Shown: positions 33,899-46,895 of the stretch, piece after piece
How the letters are laid out: every line of letters starts with the position of its first letter
Numbering within the stretch: position 1 is the stretch's first letter
NCBI GenBank assembly: GCA_029204225.1
Contig: CM055097.1
Coordinates: 62,838,120-62,902,119, forward strand
DNA: 64,000 nt
DNA from: Diphasiastrum complanatum
Taxonomy: Eukaryota > Streptophyta > Lycopodiopsida > Lycopodiales > Lycopodiaceae
Reading direction: 5' to 3'
The notes under the pieces: generated by a model
The model's database searches: none
The model's input: the letters and a program-made list of their open reading frames with translations, nothing else
Told to the model about the DNA's origin: nothing
Program-made: the position numbers and the translations under genes

Positions 33899-35990
33899 TA
33901 TGGAATTTAATCCAATTTCTTTTTCTTTTTGATCTTTCAAATTAGCTACTTGGTTATGAATTTTAAAAGATAAATGTACTTTATGTGCCTTATATATTCT
34001 CTCCCATGCCAAATCATAACATTGACGCTAAGAGGACCAAGTAGCAATGAATCCTGTAATTGAATCCCGTTCTTTGGATATGCTACAATGAATTTGTATG
34101 CGTTGTGACAATTTTGTGCTTGTCCTTTTGACTTGTATCCTTATATTTGGACATGCATAGTTGTTTTTATGGTTGTACATGAAACAACCCAAATAAGCTG
34201 GATTTGGATCTTACCTAGTTTGAAGCTCTTTACCTAGTGCTCTATTTTTGCTCCAGATCAAATCCATCTTTGAACCATCATGATGCTTGCTAGCGACTTT
34301 GTTTGTCTTTTGCTAGTTTTTGAGGATTGTAAATTCAGTTGCTGATTTTTGAAGGGGCAAGCTTGTGCAATGCTTATATTTGTTCCCATAAGGTCAATTC
34401 CATAAAGTTGTGTTAGGAACAAAGGGTTGCCAAGGAGTGCCATAACTTTTGTTATTCAATCTTGCTTGTAGCTTTGTGTGAAGTGTTCAATCTGTTGACT
34501 TTTGCAAGCTTTTGCTAGTTTGTGCATAGGGATCTGTTGTAGAAGTGCTTTTGCCTATCGTTGAGTATGGATAGCCAAGTATGGATATTTCTGGAAATTC
34601 TAGTCATGATTCAAAAGGCTGCATGGTTTTTGAGCTACAACGGATGCTATGGATAATGGGCGTCATACTTAAAAGCAAATCTTGGAACAATTGAAGTTCT
34701 GCAAATTTGGCATTAGTGAGATCACCATGGTGGTTATGAAGTGGAGTTCAAGTGTAAAAGAGGTGGGAATTGCTACTAAGGAAGTGGAAGTCGCCCTTAG
34801 CCACCTAATTATTGTGGTGCAACTATAGTGTGAACCCTGAATGTGTGTGAAATTTTAGTTGTAGAATCGAGAAAAAGCTCTTTCGAAGTGTGGTGTCTTA
34901 GAAGATCATGAGAAGATTTGTGAATCCACATATTACCGACAAGAATTTGCTGAACATGGTGGAGGAAAGTAGATACGGATGGTCTTGTTCTGGGAGGCAT
35001 TCGAACATATGTTTATGCATAAATGGATGTTACTGGATGAGAAAAGTATGGTGATGCAACACTAGATGAGTTTAAAGCAAGGGAATTAGTAGTGCAAGAG
35101 TATGTTGATAGATATCGTGAGATATTGCTCAACACTTTCATAGGTTTTTCACTTTGTTCAAGGCCTGTGGGAAAGTCTATGACCCTTTGTCAAGAAGGAG
35201 CAGACACGTATATTGCAAAACAATGGCATCTTACTATGAAGAGGGGAAGAAGTTTGTGGAGCCTATTGTTTCAAGAAGTCCAGGTCAATCTTTAGGTGGT
35301 TAGAAAGGTAAAGGAGATGGTGCTTTGAAAGGCAAATGGTGGGATGGTTGGCCTAAATGCCCATGGGGTCAACATCCTTTATTGTCTCCACAAGACCAAG
35401 ATCAAATTAGAATCATTGTTTCCGCGAATGGTGTTTACCTTGAATTGTTTGGAAAATGAACCAGTCCAATTCAAATAAGGAAAGAAAGTTAGGACAATAT
35501 ATATATTTTTAAATATTTCTGTTTGAAAATATAATTTGTTTTGGAAATAAATGTCATTGATTGCCTATTTTCAGTATCATAAGGCCCAAATTATGGCTAG
35601 GCATATAAAATAAGTGTGACTGTTGTCTTGCTGTTGGGTACCTACTAGCATGTTTGAAGTTTCAAATCAATCTTGAAAAGCTCTATAATCTTTTTAAGTT
35701 ATAAGCTCGAACATTGTGCATTGGAGCCACTAGGTTTATTCTAAGGTATGAACGAATACGAGTTGTCTTGCTATCATTGATCAAGTACCCACTGTTGTGT
35801 TTCAAAACAATTTGAAGAGCTCTACAAGTTCCAGTCTTCTTTGGTTATGAATTATAACAATGAGCATTGAAGCCATTGAGCACTCAACACTTGTGATTTA
35901 AGAATCAACATTTAGGAGATAGGACTTGATTCTATTGTCAATGCATGTCATGTATGATATGACCACTAATGTGTTTTGAATTTTGCTCAA
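33391..35990. other. Downstream of PPR; no gene recognised
   Basis: Holds a long (CT)n tract at 33815-33894. I looked for a displaced DYW domain after the PPR stop; a weak 'RDVIHFHSEKM' near 33660 is not convincing. Frames near 35092-35460 are gag-like only in composition and no motif supports them. Confidence 0.4.
33815..33894. repeat. (CT)n microsatellite
   Basis: About 40 CT units. Confidence 0.97.
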
Positions 35991-36092
35991 TGATCAATCA
36001 TTGGTAAGTTGTAACCTTAGATCTTCTATTAAGGAATAGAAGATCTAAGGTTACAACTTACCAATGATTGATCATTGGTAAGTTGTAACCTT
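35991..36092. repeat. Perfect 40-bp palindrome, 4-nt loop, plus third half-copy
   Basis: 35991-36030 and 36035-36074 are perfect reverse complements separated only by 'aagg'. A third partial copy in the left-arm orientation ('attggtaagttgtaacctt') follows at 36074-36092. Perfection over 40 bases implies recent origin or a sequencing or assembly foldback. Confidence 0.92.
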
Positions 36093-37084
36093 GACAACCA
36101 CCTTGTACTTGTTGCGAATGTGGCAAATATCCTGGCCAAGCCCTCCCAACATCCACTTGTTGTCAATAGCCATTATGGGAAAACTCATTTGTGTAATGCC
36201 TCAAGAATATGTTTCTTTTCTTGTATTGGATAATTATGCCAATCCATGAGTACATCCTCAATGAATAGCTTGGCCAAATCAGGAGCCCTTCTCATGACCA
36301 TATTACTTTTCTAGTCGGCCATGTTAAGGGGGACCCATCTTCATTACTAAGGGCCACTATGATTTTCACTAGGTTGATTTTAAATGTGTCTCATGAGTGG
36401 ATAAAGGATGTCTTCTTGAGTGACATGGTCCACGACAAGATCTCAATCGAATCCACTACATTGGCCGCTAGTGGTACTAGGGGTTCCATGTTCATAGGAT
36501 TGTGACTTTCTGCCACTACGGCCACTAGAACTGCTAGTATTCTAGTAACAATCCACTAATTGCTACTTTTGTAGTAACAATGATGACCATCGTTGCTATT
36601 ACTTGCAGTAAGTGCAAGCAACAATGCTTCCAGTGAGGAAGACTTGAAAATCATTATAAATTGTAAATTGTAAACTAGAAACTAGAAACTTTAAGTTGTA
36701 AATCATAAACTGAAAAATTTAAAATCTAAGTTTTGTATCACCAGAAATTGTAGATCAAATTGTAATTAGTATGCAAGAAGGCAATCCAATAAATGTGAGT
36801 AAAAGTTGTATAAATACAACGAGTTTCTAACATTTAGATAGAGTGTCGCTATAAGCGTCACTTAGCCACATGCATCATTCATTTTCAATGATGCTAATAA
36901 AGAATAGCGACGAAAAAGTGTTGTTGTGTTGTTGTTGAGACATTATTGAATGAAATTCTTTTGGGTGATGTTTCTGTGACGTTTTAATGATGGAACGACG
37001 ACGCTTGATATTTTTTGTGATAGTATAGCAGCATTTTTTTTTGCCATGATTTGTGTGTGTGTAGATATTCAATGTGTTTATATA

Positions 37085-37116
<32 letters not shown>

Positions 37117-38043
37117 TCATCTCAATCCATGAGTTTTGACGACGACTTGCAACTAGATGCATGTTGAATTTGACGTACTATATACATGTGGCACACAACT
37201 TTTATTGAAATTTGATTTCCTTGCACTTTCTGAGATTTGTACTTGCCTCTATGTAGTATGCATCTATTTGGACGTGCATTATAAAACTTGTCATCCATGC
37301 AATTAATTACATAATTTTTCAAGCATCTTCGTGCAATTTTGAAATGGTGGTACTCTCATAAAGAAGCAAATGTAATAATTGGTTCATGATGTTAACTAAT
37401 AAACATACGTAAATGACAATAATAATATTGCATTCCAACATTAAAAAATCTTGCACGAGAGGTCTAACCAAAGGAAAAAAAAAACCAATGTAAATAATTT
37501 ACGCACATGTGACTCCATCTTAAAATGGCTGCAAAGTTGAACATCATCACATGGTGTTAGTCTGTTAGTCTCGAGACCTTTGCTTTGTTTCTCAAATGAA
37601 TTACATTCGAATCAGCTATTACTTCGTAGTGTCTTCTTGTGAATTGAAATTGATAGCTGCATCCACTCTATGACTCAACAACGTTTTTGAAGGATAAAAA
37701 GAGAAAAGCAACTCTTGAATGGCATGTCCTTCCTCTAAATAAATCTTACATATTGTGTTTGAAGAGCATTTTCATTTTCCATGTTTGCTCTTCGATATAG
37801 AATTCTTTTGATCTCAGCCATAGTTATCAAATGATTTGTCTTTGAAGTTTAAGAAATTTGGTGATTTGAGGACCATCAAAACTATTTTTATCATTTTCAC
37901 TCTAGATAAAATAATTACATGTCATAGCATGAACTTTTACATTTTGTATAACAACATTCGAATCCTAGACACTTCAAAAAAAAAAAGTTCTGATGTCATA
38001 CATCTCTTGAAATGAAAATCATATGGCTAACTTTCAAAACAAA
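36093..38043. other. AT-rich intergenic, no gene
   Basis: Only a short (GT)n tract at about 37090-37115 and homopolymer runs were recognised. Confidence 0.5.
37090..37115. repeat. (GT)n microsatellite
   Basis: About 13 GT units. Confidence 0.95.
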
Positions 38044-38850
38044 TCATAGTAGTATTACATAAATTGACAAAAAGTGAATTTTATATTCAATATTTTGATC
38101 CAATGAAATTTGTACAATCGATGAAAATAGACCATTAAACTTATAACTCATAACTAATTCGTCTTTGACATCCACCATCTTTTTCAAGGATGCAACATGT
38201 TTTTGTATGGAAAACCTTTTTTCAAGGATGCAATATGTTTTTTTCATGGAAACCATACGAGTAAGTAATGTATCCAACTATATGTCCATATTCACATGAT
38301 TTTGCTTCTACGTACTTGTACTCCCCACAACTTACAACCTCATCATTCTGTTGCCTTTTGTGAATGGAACATACATTTGAATGCATGCCACTAGTATCAA
38401 CAAAAAACATGTCAATTGTCTCAACTATATTCAAGACCCCTATACACCGTGAGTGTGACAAAGCTGTTGGAAAAAGTTTTACATGAATGTTAGGACAATG
38501 CTTGAGTAGCTCCATAATAGAAATCTAGCCTTCCGATGGAAATGGAACATGTTCAAACCAATAGCTTTGATGCATGCAATCGAATGGATTTTGAACATGC
38601 TATGTGAGAAAAACATGTGGAAACGTTTCTTGCAATTTCAACAAACTGTTAAGGATCATATTATTTTAGTCTTTTGATTTAATGTTCTTATTTGTCTAGA
38701 GGGTTTGATCTTATCAACAAGAAGAGGTGTCAACAATGTCTCATCTTCAAACTCCAACAAAAACACAAGACTATCATTGATATTTTCACAAGTAGGACCA
38801 ATGACTTCCCCTAACTCCTCTTGTTGAGTATCCCACAGATATTTGTCCAT
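38044..38850 (-). pseudogene. Unrecognised coding-like relic
   Basis: Three minus-strand frames lie in order: 38850-38656 (starts MDKYLWDTQQEELGEVIGP), 38515-38222 (MELLKHCPNIHVKLFP, cysteine-containing, ends YGFHEKN) and 38277-38044. The composition is protein-like and breaks fall as frameshifts or stops, suggesting a decayed gene or transposon product. I do not recognise the family and no splice pattern links them. A plus-strand frame at 39462-39698 (MFCERQLVLHSLISIKDVV) nearby is equally unassigned. Confidence 0.3.
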
Positions 38851-41250
38851 GTTAAAGATTATCCAACACCCACATTATACATGTCCTCTCACACAATGCA
38901 ATGGATGACTCAAATGATAGATGGACACGTTAACAAATGTTGCATGCCGCCAAGGGGATATAAATGATTATGCTTATTATTAGCATTCAACATTGCCATT
39001 GCCAATAGCACATACTTGTAAGAATTGACAAGATGTCAATTTATTTTTATTTCATAATGATAGTCCATTGCAAATTGTACTTTTGTACTCAATTAATAAC
39101 ATAATTGAAAGTTACAACTTGCATACATTGTCTTTCGTTGTAGACGAATGTAGTATACATTTGTTGTTCATAGTATTGGATTGATGAAAGATAAACGTGG
39201 TGAGTCAACTTAGCATGTATTCATTGACTATGTCGCTTTTGAAAAATCATACCCTTTTGATTTGCACATGCACAATGAAATTTTTAATCCCTCAAATGAA
39301 TTTGCAAAACATTCATAAGCATCATATTGTAAGCAACAACATAAGTTAAATGAGTTTAATAATAATTGGAGAAGCAATACATCTTGCGCATGGCATGTGT
39401 TTAATTATTACTTATCTATTTTGATGATTGCCTACTTGACCAAACAAATGAGATATAGTGCATGTTCTGTGAAAGACAATTGGTGCTTCACTCATTGATC
39501 AGTATTAAAGATGTTGTCACATCCAAAGATGGAGATACATGTGTAGAAGGCCGAGTGGATGTAAGCAATATTGGGGAAGAACTATCAAAGGTTCGATGCT
39601 TGGGAGTCTCAAGGGTACATTTTTTTGATATATCACATCCACTTGGTTCTCATGAATTTGAACTAAAAGACATTGATGTGGATGGGAAAGTGTACTAGTT
39701 TCACAACTTTAGGTCATCATGCAAGTACATTTGTGGAAGTGAACTCTCTACATGTGATCCAAAAATCTTTTTAACTAAGTTTACTAAGTTTTGTTTAGTG
39801 GTCAAAAGTCAAATAGTGGTAGAAGATAATGTTTGCTTATCACTAAAATGATCTCCTTGGCCATGTAGAGAATAACGTGAAAAATTGCTATTCTTCCATG
39901 AAGACTCATTGATGTAGATTAGTTTTATCAAAAGTAATAACATTTTTCAAGATTTTTTAATGAATTCAAGACACGAAGTGTTTTTCCATATTTGACAATC
40001 TACAATATTAAAAAAGAGCTCAAATTTAACAATCTCTTTGATCTCATTCATTAAAAATGTTGGAGAAGCTCTATGGAAACACTTCATTGGAAAAATGATT
40101 CAAGTAAAGTCTAGGAGAAGTTGAGAGATAAAATACTACAATACTTGTGGATCCAAACTAGAGGGGATGGAAGACAATTAATTTCATGGACTTATGAATT
40201 TTTTCAAAATGAGAAAGCAAACGTGTGAAAGACGTGATTAAATGCATGCATGTATTGATGAGGTGTTAATGTTGCTTGCAAAAATCATATATTAGGCCTA
40301 GATGGCGAGTTATTTTGATTAATATCTCATAATTGATGTTATGTACAATATAGTTTACAATTGTACCTAAAGATAAATAGTACTACATTTACAATTAGGG
40401 TTATCAAAATTATATTTGAAAAAAACACTCCATATATGTCAACGTCAACCTTATAGTGAATGTGTGCTTCTTTATGCACCTTTCCAATAATCAAAACAAG
40501 ATGAGTCAAAATATACATGATGCAGTATCAAATTTATCATCACTTGTGAAGTATTTAAAAAATGTGGACTAAGCATCGTACGTAGGTTATAATAACATAT
40601 ATTTCACTATTTAGATACCATAATTTTTGCACTAACCATTTTTCAATAATACTTTAGGCGGATATCTATCAAAAGAATCAAAATGGAAGATATAAAATTG
40701 TTAAAATTTCCATTGTCAAAGCTAACCAAGGTAAGGACACAAGTAGGCGACGAACGATCTATTACTGCACCATCCATAGAGATACTACCATCTCCTCAAC
40801 CTCGTCACACACTAGAGCTATAGACCACTATCAAACATGCTAAGGTCTTCCCTAGGCTAAGACGTTTGTTGTCTTCCCTAGGCTAAGACGTTTGTTGCCA
40901 CAACATCGTAGTTTCAACCCTTGCATACTTACATATGGAGGCAAGATCATGTCCTGCCCAACCACGTAAAAATAGCTCTTCATTCTTCATATGAGAATAG
41001 ATGCCCCGCTCATGGAGATCCACCTTTATATACATATTGCAAATAGAGTCACCTGTCAACATGGTCACATCATAACCATTAACATGCGTTGGGTATGTGC
41101 ATTACTGTGGGTCAATAACTTTGGGTTACCATGCGTCAATCGAACATTGACACATGGCACCTAAATGGCCTCAAGACCAATGTTCTATCTCATATAATGA
41201 GACTCTCATCGAAGATAAACTGTTATGAGCCCTTTTGGATATGGAACATT
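38851..41250. other. AT-rich intergenic; nothing firmly recognised
   Basis: Contains the unassigned frame 39462-39698 and a 26-bp tandem duplication at 40845-40896; otherwise no motif. Confidence 0.45.
40845..40896. repeat. 26-bp tandem duplication
   Basis: 'gtcttccctaggctaagacg' and the six bases after it occur twice in a row. Confidence 0.9.
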
Positions 41251-41830
41251 TCCTCCCTGTTTAAGAGCCTCCTCAGCGGAGCAGCCAGTGAAATATTGTC
41301 TTAACTAATCTTCCTTCTTCCAAGAGTCCTCATCTGATTTTCCTTCATAGTGCACCAAAAATTTAGAGACCATTAAGTTTCTCAACTGGTGTCAACGAAA
41401 GTTGATAATTTTTTTTGGCATCGTCGATACAAAGGTAGTTAGATTCTCCAACTCAATTAGTTGACCTTTCGGATTTAGGTTGGCCTTTCAAATGCCTTAC
41501 ATGAAATACATGATGAACTACAACTCCAAATCGAAGATCTAGCTAATAAGCGACCTTACAAGGACTATTCTAACGGGGAGATAGCTTATGGCATTTCCTA
41601 GTTCGAAGTATCATAGAATCTTTTGGGGTTTGAAATACACACGAGTTTCAACCTCAAATTCTCAAGGGGAGTGACTGCGATTAGCATAAAATTGAGCTCC
41701 ATCTTGAGCAGTTTTAGGGATTTTTTTGGCCACTTGCAACATTTACTACATATCAAGAAGTCAACTATAGTTTGCACCTTAAGATATATGAGTTCTAAGG
41801 AAACTAGTGAATGTGGCTAAAAACTATTGG
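41250..41830 (-). pseudogene. Ty3/gypsy chromovirus integrase tail and chromodomain, decayed
   Basis: Read on the minus strand, scattered frames give KIPKTAQDGAQFYANR (integrase tail), KVAY, a stop, then LDLRFGVVVHHVFHVRHLKG, matching the usual 'KVAYRL..IHPVFHVS.LK' block. Then comes FLVHYEGKSDEDSWKKED, like the chromodomain block of chromoviruses. Many stops and frameshifts show an old copy. No RT was found upstream on this strand. Confidence 0.65.
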
Positions 41831-42550
41831 GGAAATACATATGCTCGAAACATATCCTTCAAAGTTTGGTTGATATGTTATGTTTGCCCATCGGATTTTG
41901 GGGGATGCGAAAAATTTGGACTAAAGAGTGTCTCAAGTTTTTTAAAATAGATTGTCAGAATTTGCTAATGAACTTGGAGTATCATTCGTCGTCACCAATG
42001 GCTGAAATCACACATATTTAAAAGGACAGAAGTTGAAGTATGTCATATAGATTCAAGGACTTCGAGCCCAAGTCTTAAAACTACCACCTGGATAAGCCAG
42101 CTCGTCTATGGTGGGGGGGGGGTCCTCACTATTGTCTTTATTACTCCATATTGTTCATTCATTTTATTTCTTCTACACGTTTAGATATTAGGCTATCGAA
42201 AAAGACAAAATGCTCAAGTTCAATTTTGATTACTTCCACCTTAGATTTGTTTGTCTGAATCCTATGATGGAACTGTTTGGATCATGGTGAAGTAGATTCA
42301 AATATGGTGAGCCTCTATCGAGAATTGTTTTCTATATTTCAAGCAAATTTGCTTGGAAAGTTTAGGTGGCTTGGGGGAGCTTAAAACCAAGTCGGGGACC
42401 TTATGAGTCCTTAATGGATGCTTGGGCCTTGTGATGAACTCAGATGTCACAGTCCCAATACAGCTTAAATCGAAGGGAGCATAAATCCTCTTGATAGTAG
42501 GGGGTAAAGTTATTGTCATGAAAAAAGGTGGTCATGCCATTTATTAGTAT

Positions 42551-42660
42551 CACCCAATGGGGTTGGCTCAGTTGGTTAGGTCGACATCTAAAGTTTCCTT
42601 GGTCCCAAGTTCGAGCCTCCCCTTGGAAACCAAGAAGCATTTATTAGAATAAGAAGTCAG
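42551..42660 (+). mobile_element. tRNA-derived SINE, copy 1
   Basis: A-box TGGCTCAGTTGG at 42564-42575 and B-box-like AGTTCGAGCC at 42608-42617, about 32 bases apart as in a tRNA gene, so a pol III promoter is likely. No intact tRNA fold was seen. The downstream body 'ccttggaaaccaagaagca' (itself a small hairpin) is shared with the minus-strand copy near 47150. Its exact 3' end is uncertain. Confidence 0.75.
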
Positions 42661-43815
42661 GCAAACAGATGAGCTAATTTGCACAGAGCAACAAACTTTG
42701 AAACAAAACACCCAATTGTGAAGGGTAAAGCCCTCAGGCTGGCACATTATGGAGTGAGGGCCCACCCACAATGCACTGGCCCAGTTGATTTACCAACAGA
42801 TTTTTCTTTTACATTGTTTTAGCTGCCTGGGCAGTTAAAGGTGGGCTAGCTTCAGGGTCAGGGCATGATGCCACATAAATACCCTGGAGATTAGAACATG
42901 AATAAAAACACAAGGTGTTTACTTGTAAAAAAAGTCCCCACCCTAGGGCTTTCTTGGCTTTAAGGACCCCTACCCCAGGGAAAAGGCAACTTTCAACATA
43001 CAAACAAAGTATAAAGCTTTTCAGATCAAATCTACTACAATTTTTTGAACGTGCACACGAAAAACAATACATATGTCACCTGGGAAGAGATAAACGAAGA
43101 CACTGAATCTCTGCAAGAGAAACTACTGGCACAAAGGACTCAAGAGTGACCCCCTCAGAAACAAGTAGTTTATTTACAAAAACTGGTATTGAGCTCCAAG
43201 CAAGAAATTTTTTACAAGTAGCTAATAGAAAACCATCCATGGGATTATATGTACAAGTCGATAAGATGAGTAAGACGGTGCCCACAAAGGCAACACCTCA
43301 TCTACCAAATAATAAACAGCAGCCTGCATTTACTCTTTGATACCCGCAGAAAATCCCCTACATTGCTACTTAGTATCAACTTATAATTTCTCTGTTCAAT
43401 CTTTCAAAAAACACTCGAAATAGTGATGCTGGAAAATGCGTGAACCAAGCCTTTGATAAGCCAAATATAATATGCAGTCATCACTCACCCAGTAGGGTTT
43501 CAGAGAAGTAGCCATAGCTTCGACGATCTTGGACAAGAAAGTGATTGAGTTCTGACATAATGTATCTCTGCCCACTGCCATTCTCACAAAACTGTGGAGG
43601 TGTGATATGTTCCATGGAGAGATAACGTGATGTCATTAGTTTGATAGACCCATGTATATGTCCATTAGAAAGTCAATACCTGATGGAGCAATCTGAACTA
43701 GCTATTTTACCTGTGATGATGGATCAGAATAACTGGGCCTAAATCCAAAATTATTCAAAAAATATTTTTTCAGTAATCATAAACTCTCACTACTAGACGT
43801 GTTTATGGCATCACT
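42661..43815. other. Between SINE and F-box gene; likely includes its 3' UTR
   Basis: No independent gene recognised. The part nearest 43815 lies just downstream of the minus-strand F-box/PP2 stop codon. Confidence 0.45.
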
Positions 43816-46167
43816 TTAGAATACACCAGGCCTTCCACGGACCTTTTCTGACAACCTAACAGGTTCATTGATGAGAACATTTTCTTCACAGAAAGCAGGC
43901 CGCAAAATCAAGCAATCCAGATAAAGGCCACCCTTCCAGAATGAGCAGTCAAGTTCTTTAATATAAAAGTCTAGGTCAAGCTGTTGGGCCTCCAACCTTT
44001 GACCTCCCACCACCATTTGACCTATTTCAAATTCAAACCATGACTCGAATCCATTTACTGGAATCTGAGCCAAATCCAACTGCTTCTCTATGAGAACTCC
44101 ATTTGATGTTACAAAGCAGAATTGTAATGGCTTCTTCCAAGATAAAAAGTGAACTATTCCACCCCGTGGATTGGCGATTTTGAGGCGCCATGCGATAGAG
44201 TATGCTCCTGGAATTAAAGAGCATGTCCACTTTCCACTAACTTCAAACCAGCAGACCGCAAGAAGGTGAGCAACCTGAATGGCAAAAAATCAGCATATAT
44301 AGGAAAAACTTCAGTAAACGTGATACAATAAGTTCACTTCCTATTTCAAAATGTTGATGCAATGGCTCAAACCAGAACAGTAATGAATTTGTGCAAGTTA
44401 AAAAGAAAACATCATAGAATCTATCAAATCATGACTAATCTTTTGCGGACGCCAGACACAAACTATTAAGATACCCTAGTTAGTCAAATAATATGAGAAA
44501 AGACGATTTGCTTCCAGATAAAAAACTACACTTTCACAGTGTACACATAGCACGACATTAATACTGTTTTTACATCAACATGGATGATGGAACGTGATAT
44601 TGCTACAGGAACTTTACAAACTGTCCAGACCTATTTACATTCCTTTGTCACTCAAATCATCATTTAGCAATCATTGTTTATTACAGGTCTCTGAAAACGA
44701 AGCGCATGCAGTCCACCACTTTAAATTCAAAAAAAAGAACTGAACTATCTAGATGAAGTGGCAAAACCACGGAAACAAAAAAGATTGCAAAGAATACCAA
44801 GTGTTGAATCTCATGGCATGAAAAACCTGCACTATTGCAATAAATCCGCATTCAAATGACTAACATTTCTCAACTGCCATACGCTTTTGTGCGATTGGAA
44901 TATCTTCAAATTAAATTTTTTAGTTCAATGTCATTCAGAGAAGCTTAGAGCAAAGATACATGCAAACAGGAAAGTCACAGAATCTATATCCGACCATTTA
45001 AAAGAACAAGGAAAACCAAAAGTCTTAGCCAACAAGATTGCTTCCCATCTCATCAATACCCAGGCATATGTTGCTATAAGGGATTTTGAAGAAATCCAAA
45101 TTTTCTATGGGAGGGAGGCCTAGTACTGGCAAAAAAGCAACGAACAAGCAAAAATTAAACGACTAAATAACAAAAAACAAACAGCAACACCGGTAACCTT
45201 AATTTTTAGAAAAGATTTAATATGGACAAATAACAAGAAACATTAAGAACAAAACACAAAGAAACAAAAAATTAAAAGCAACACCAGGATCCTTGTATTA
45301 CAGACAAGAGCGTGCAAAATATACACAAAACACAAAAAATACAAAAATAGAAAACGGGCTCTTAGATGTCACTTCTAGATAAGTTTAAGCATACAAATGA
45401 GTTTTTACCTGTTATTTATTTTTTATTCTTCTAAGATGCAATCTTTGTTTTCTTTGAAGATTTCTGATCGCTTTACTGTTTTGCATAAGGCAAAGCTTCT
45501 CGTGACCACCTTGTTTTATTCTAATAAACCTGATGGAGTAACCAAAAGCGGATTTCTTGTCTCTTTACTGGTAAAAGGGCAAGAAAACCTTCAATGATCA
45601 TATCCAGTTGAACCAAACCCAACAACAAAAAAGTTTCCAACTGCTATATGGAACTTCGAAAACTTAATTAGGAAAAAATTGCTAGATAAGACACACGATC
45701 GATCTAGAGCAAAAACGAATTGGGTAAAACAGAATCTCAATTGCTCTTCTCTTTCTGAGAAAAAATTGAACCTTAGAAAAGCATGAGCTCCTTGACGGCT
45801 CCCACTTCCAGAACCGGCAATCGTCTCCCCAGGCTATGTTCATCGCAGACACGGACAGAATCCTACACAAGCCTCCGGAGCGTCTCAGAAGCGAGTACCT
45901 CTGCCGTCGCCCTTCCAGATAGATCCCCTTCAACAAAAGCCCCAAAATTTCCTTCTTATTATTGCAGATTCTGCTCTCCCCGGATTTCTTGCAAATCGCT
46001 GCATGATCGGAAGGCAGCAGCCCGGCCCACACCGCCCCAGAGCGCACCGCAAGCGCAAAGCTGTGGCAGACGCTGGCCAAGCGGCAGGCGTCCAAGGGAG
46101 TGGTGTGCGAGATAATTGTGACTATGCAATCCAGAGGAAGCTCCCCCAAATTCATTGCCTCTTGCAT
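43816..46167 (-). CDS. F-box protein with phloem protein 2 (PP2) lectin domain
   Basis: Substrate adaptor of SCF ubiquitin ligases whose PP2 lectin domain is thought to bind glycans. Exon 1 is 46167-45772 (132 codons), intron 45771-44275 (GT..AG, phase 0), exon 2 44274-43816, giving 284 residues, the usual family length. The F-box lies at residues 7-50 (LGELPLDCIVTIISHTTP, ACRLASVCHSF, VWAGLLP). PP2 signature blocks follow: GLCRILSVSAMNIAWGDD, FWKWEPS, SRSSCFSKV joined across the intron to AHLLAVCWFEVSGKW, then AYSIAWRLKI, WFEFEIGQ and FWKGGLYLDCLILRP. No stops or frameshifts were found and the join restores the family alignment exactly, so the gene looks intact. A TATA-like element lies about 70 bases upstream. 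Confidence 0.93.
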
Positions 46168-46175
46168 CTACGTTT

Positions 46176-46231
46176 CTTATTGTTAGAGCTATCTATCTTC
46201 TATACCTTATTGTTAGAGCTATCTATCTTCT
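46176..46231. repeat. Tandem repeat in F-box gene leader, 30-bp period
   Basis: 'cttattgttagagctatcta' and its flank occur at 46176 and 46206, between the TATA-like site and the start codon on the minus strand. Confidence 0.9.
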
Positions 46232-46233
46232 CG

Positions 46234-46243
46234 CTATATATAA
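46234..46243 (-). promoter_or_regulatory. TATA-like element of the F-box/PP2 gene
   Basis: The minus strand reads TTATATATAG about 70 bases before the ATG at 46167. Position and composition fit a core promoter; the transcription start was not determined. Confidence 0.5.
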
Positions 46244-46521
46244 ATGTGTGTGTGTGTGTTTTTGTGCTCCACCGCCCACAAAACAAAATCAGAATTAAAC
46301 CAAAAAGAAAGCACGATCATCAACAGCCACGTTATGATGCTCACGCACAAGGAACACAGAGGCAAGGCGATGGCAGATGTGCCTCCATCGCCCAGCCAAC
46401 ACAAGGAAAAGATCAACGAAGTCGATCGCACAAGGAAACTCTCCTCATATCAGAGCTTGCGCCCTCTCTCTCTCTCTCTCAATTCTCCAACCAATTCTCT
46501 CTCACCATTTCTCCAACCACA

Positions 46522-46554
46522 TTTTAGGGTTTCTGCCATATTTTAGGGTTTCTG
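46522..46554. promoter_or_regulatory. Two telo-box motifs upstream of F-box gene
   Basis: 'ttttagggtttctg' occurs at 46522-46535 and 46541-46554. The minus strand thus carries AAACCCTAAAA twice, 19 bases apart and about 355-390 bases upstream of the F-box start. Telo-boxes are known plant promoter elements; the function here is inferred. Confidence 0.5.
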
Positions 46555-46895
46555 AGACCCTAATCGCACGCCCCTGGGGCCTTTTCTGAAGTAGGCCCTA
46601 AACCTGTTGAATTCTGCAGTAAATTTTCCTGCCACAGGATGATTCTTCTGTTTCTAGGGCCACGTGTCGATAAGACAGCCTCATTCTTCTTTTGGTCAAA
46701 GCAATCTATGGCATAGTCAATAGCCCTAACTTTGACTTCAATCAATCAAATCAGGAATCTTTTTGTTGCTACACGTGCTTGGCCCCCTGGGCATTGAGCC
46801 ATGGCTTTTACAAGTGTAATGGTTCAAGCCTTGTGACGACAAGTAAAATCAGTTTTTAAATGGTGGTGCCTCACAAAACGTAATTTGCGGGGCAA

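Noticed and set aside
35092-35295. Possible retroelement gag frame
   Set aside because: Only 67 residues; neighbouring frames give no gag motif, knuckle or pol sequence.
42551-42625. Possible tRNA gene
   Set aside because: A-box and B-box are present but the acceptor and anticodon arms do not form, and a related copy exists at 47.15 kb; a SINE explains it better.
45783-46589. Several plus-strand frames of 70-174 residues opposite the F-box gene
   Set aside because: They overlap exon 1 or the promoter of the minus-strand gene and show low-complexity sequence only.
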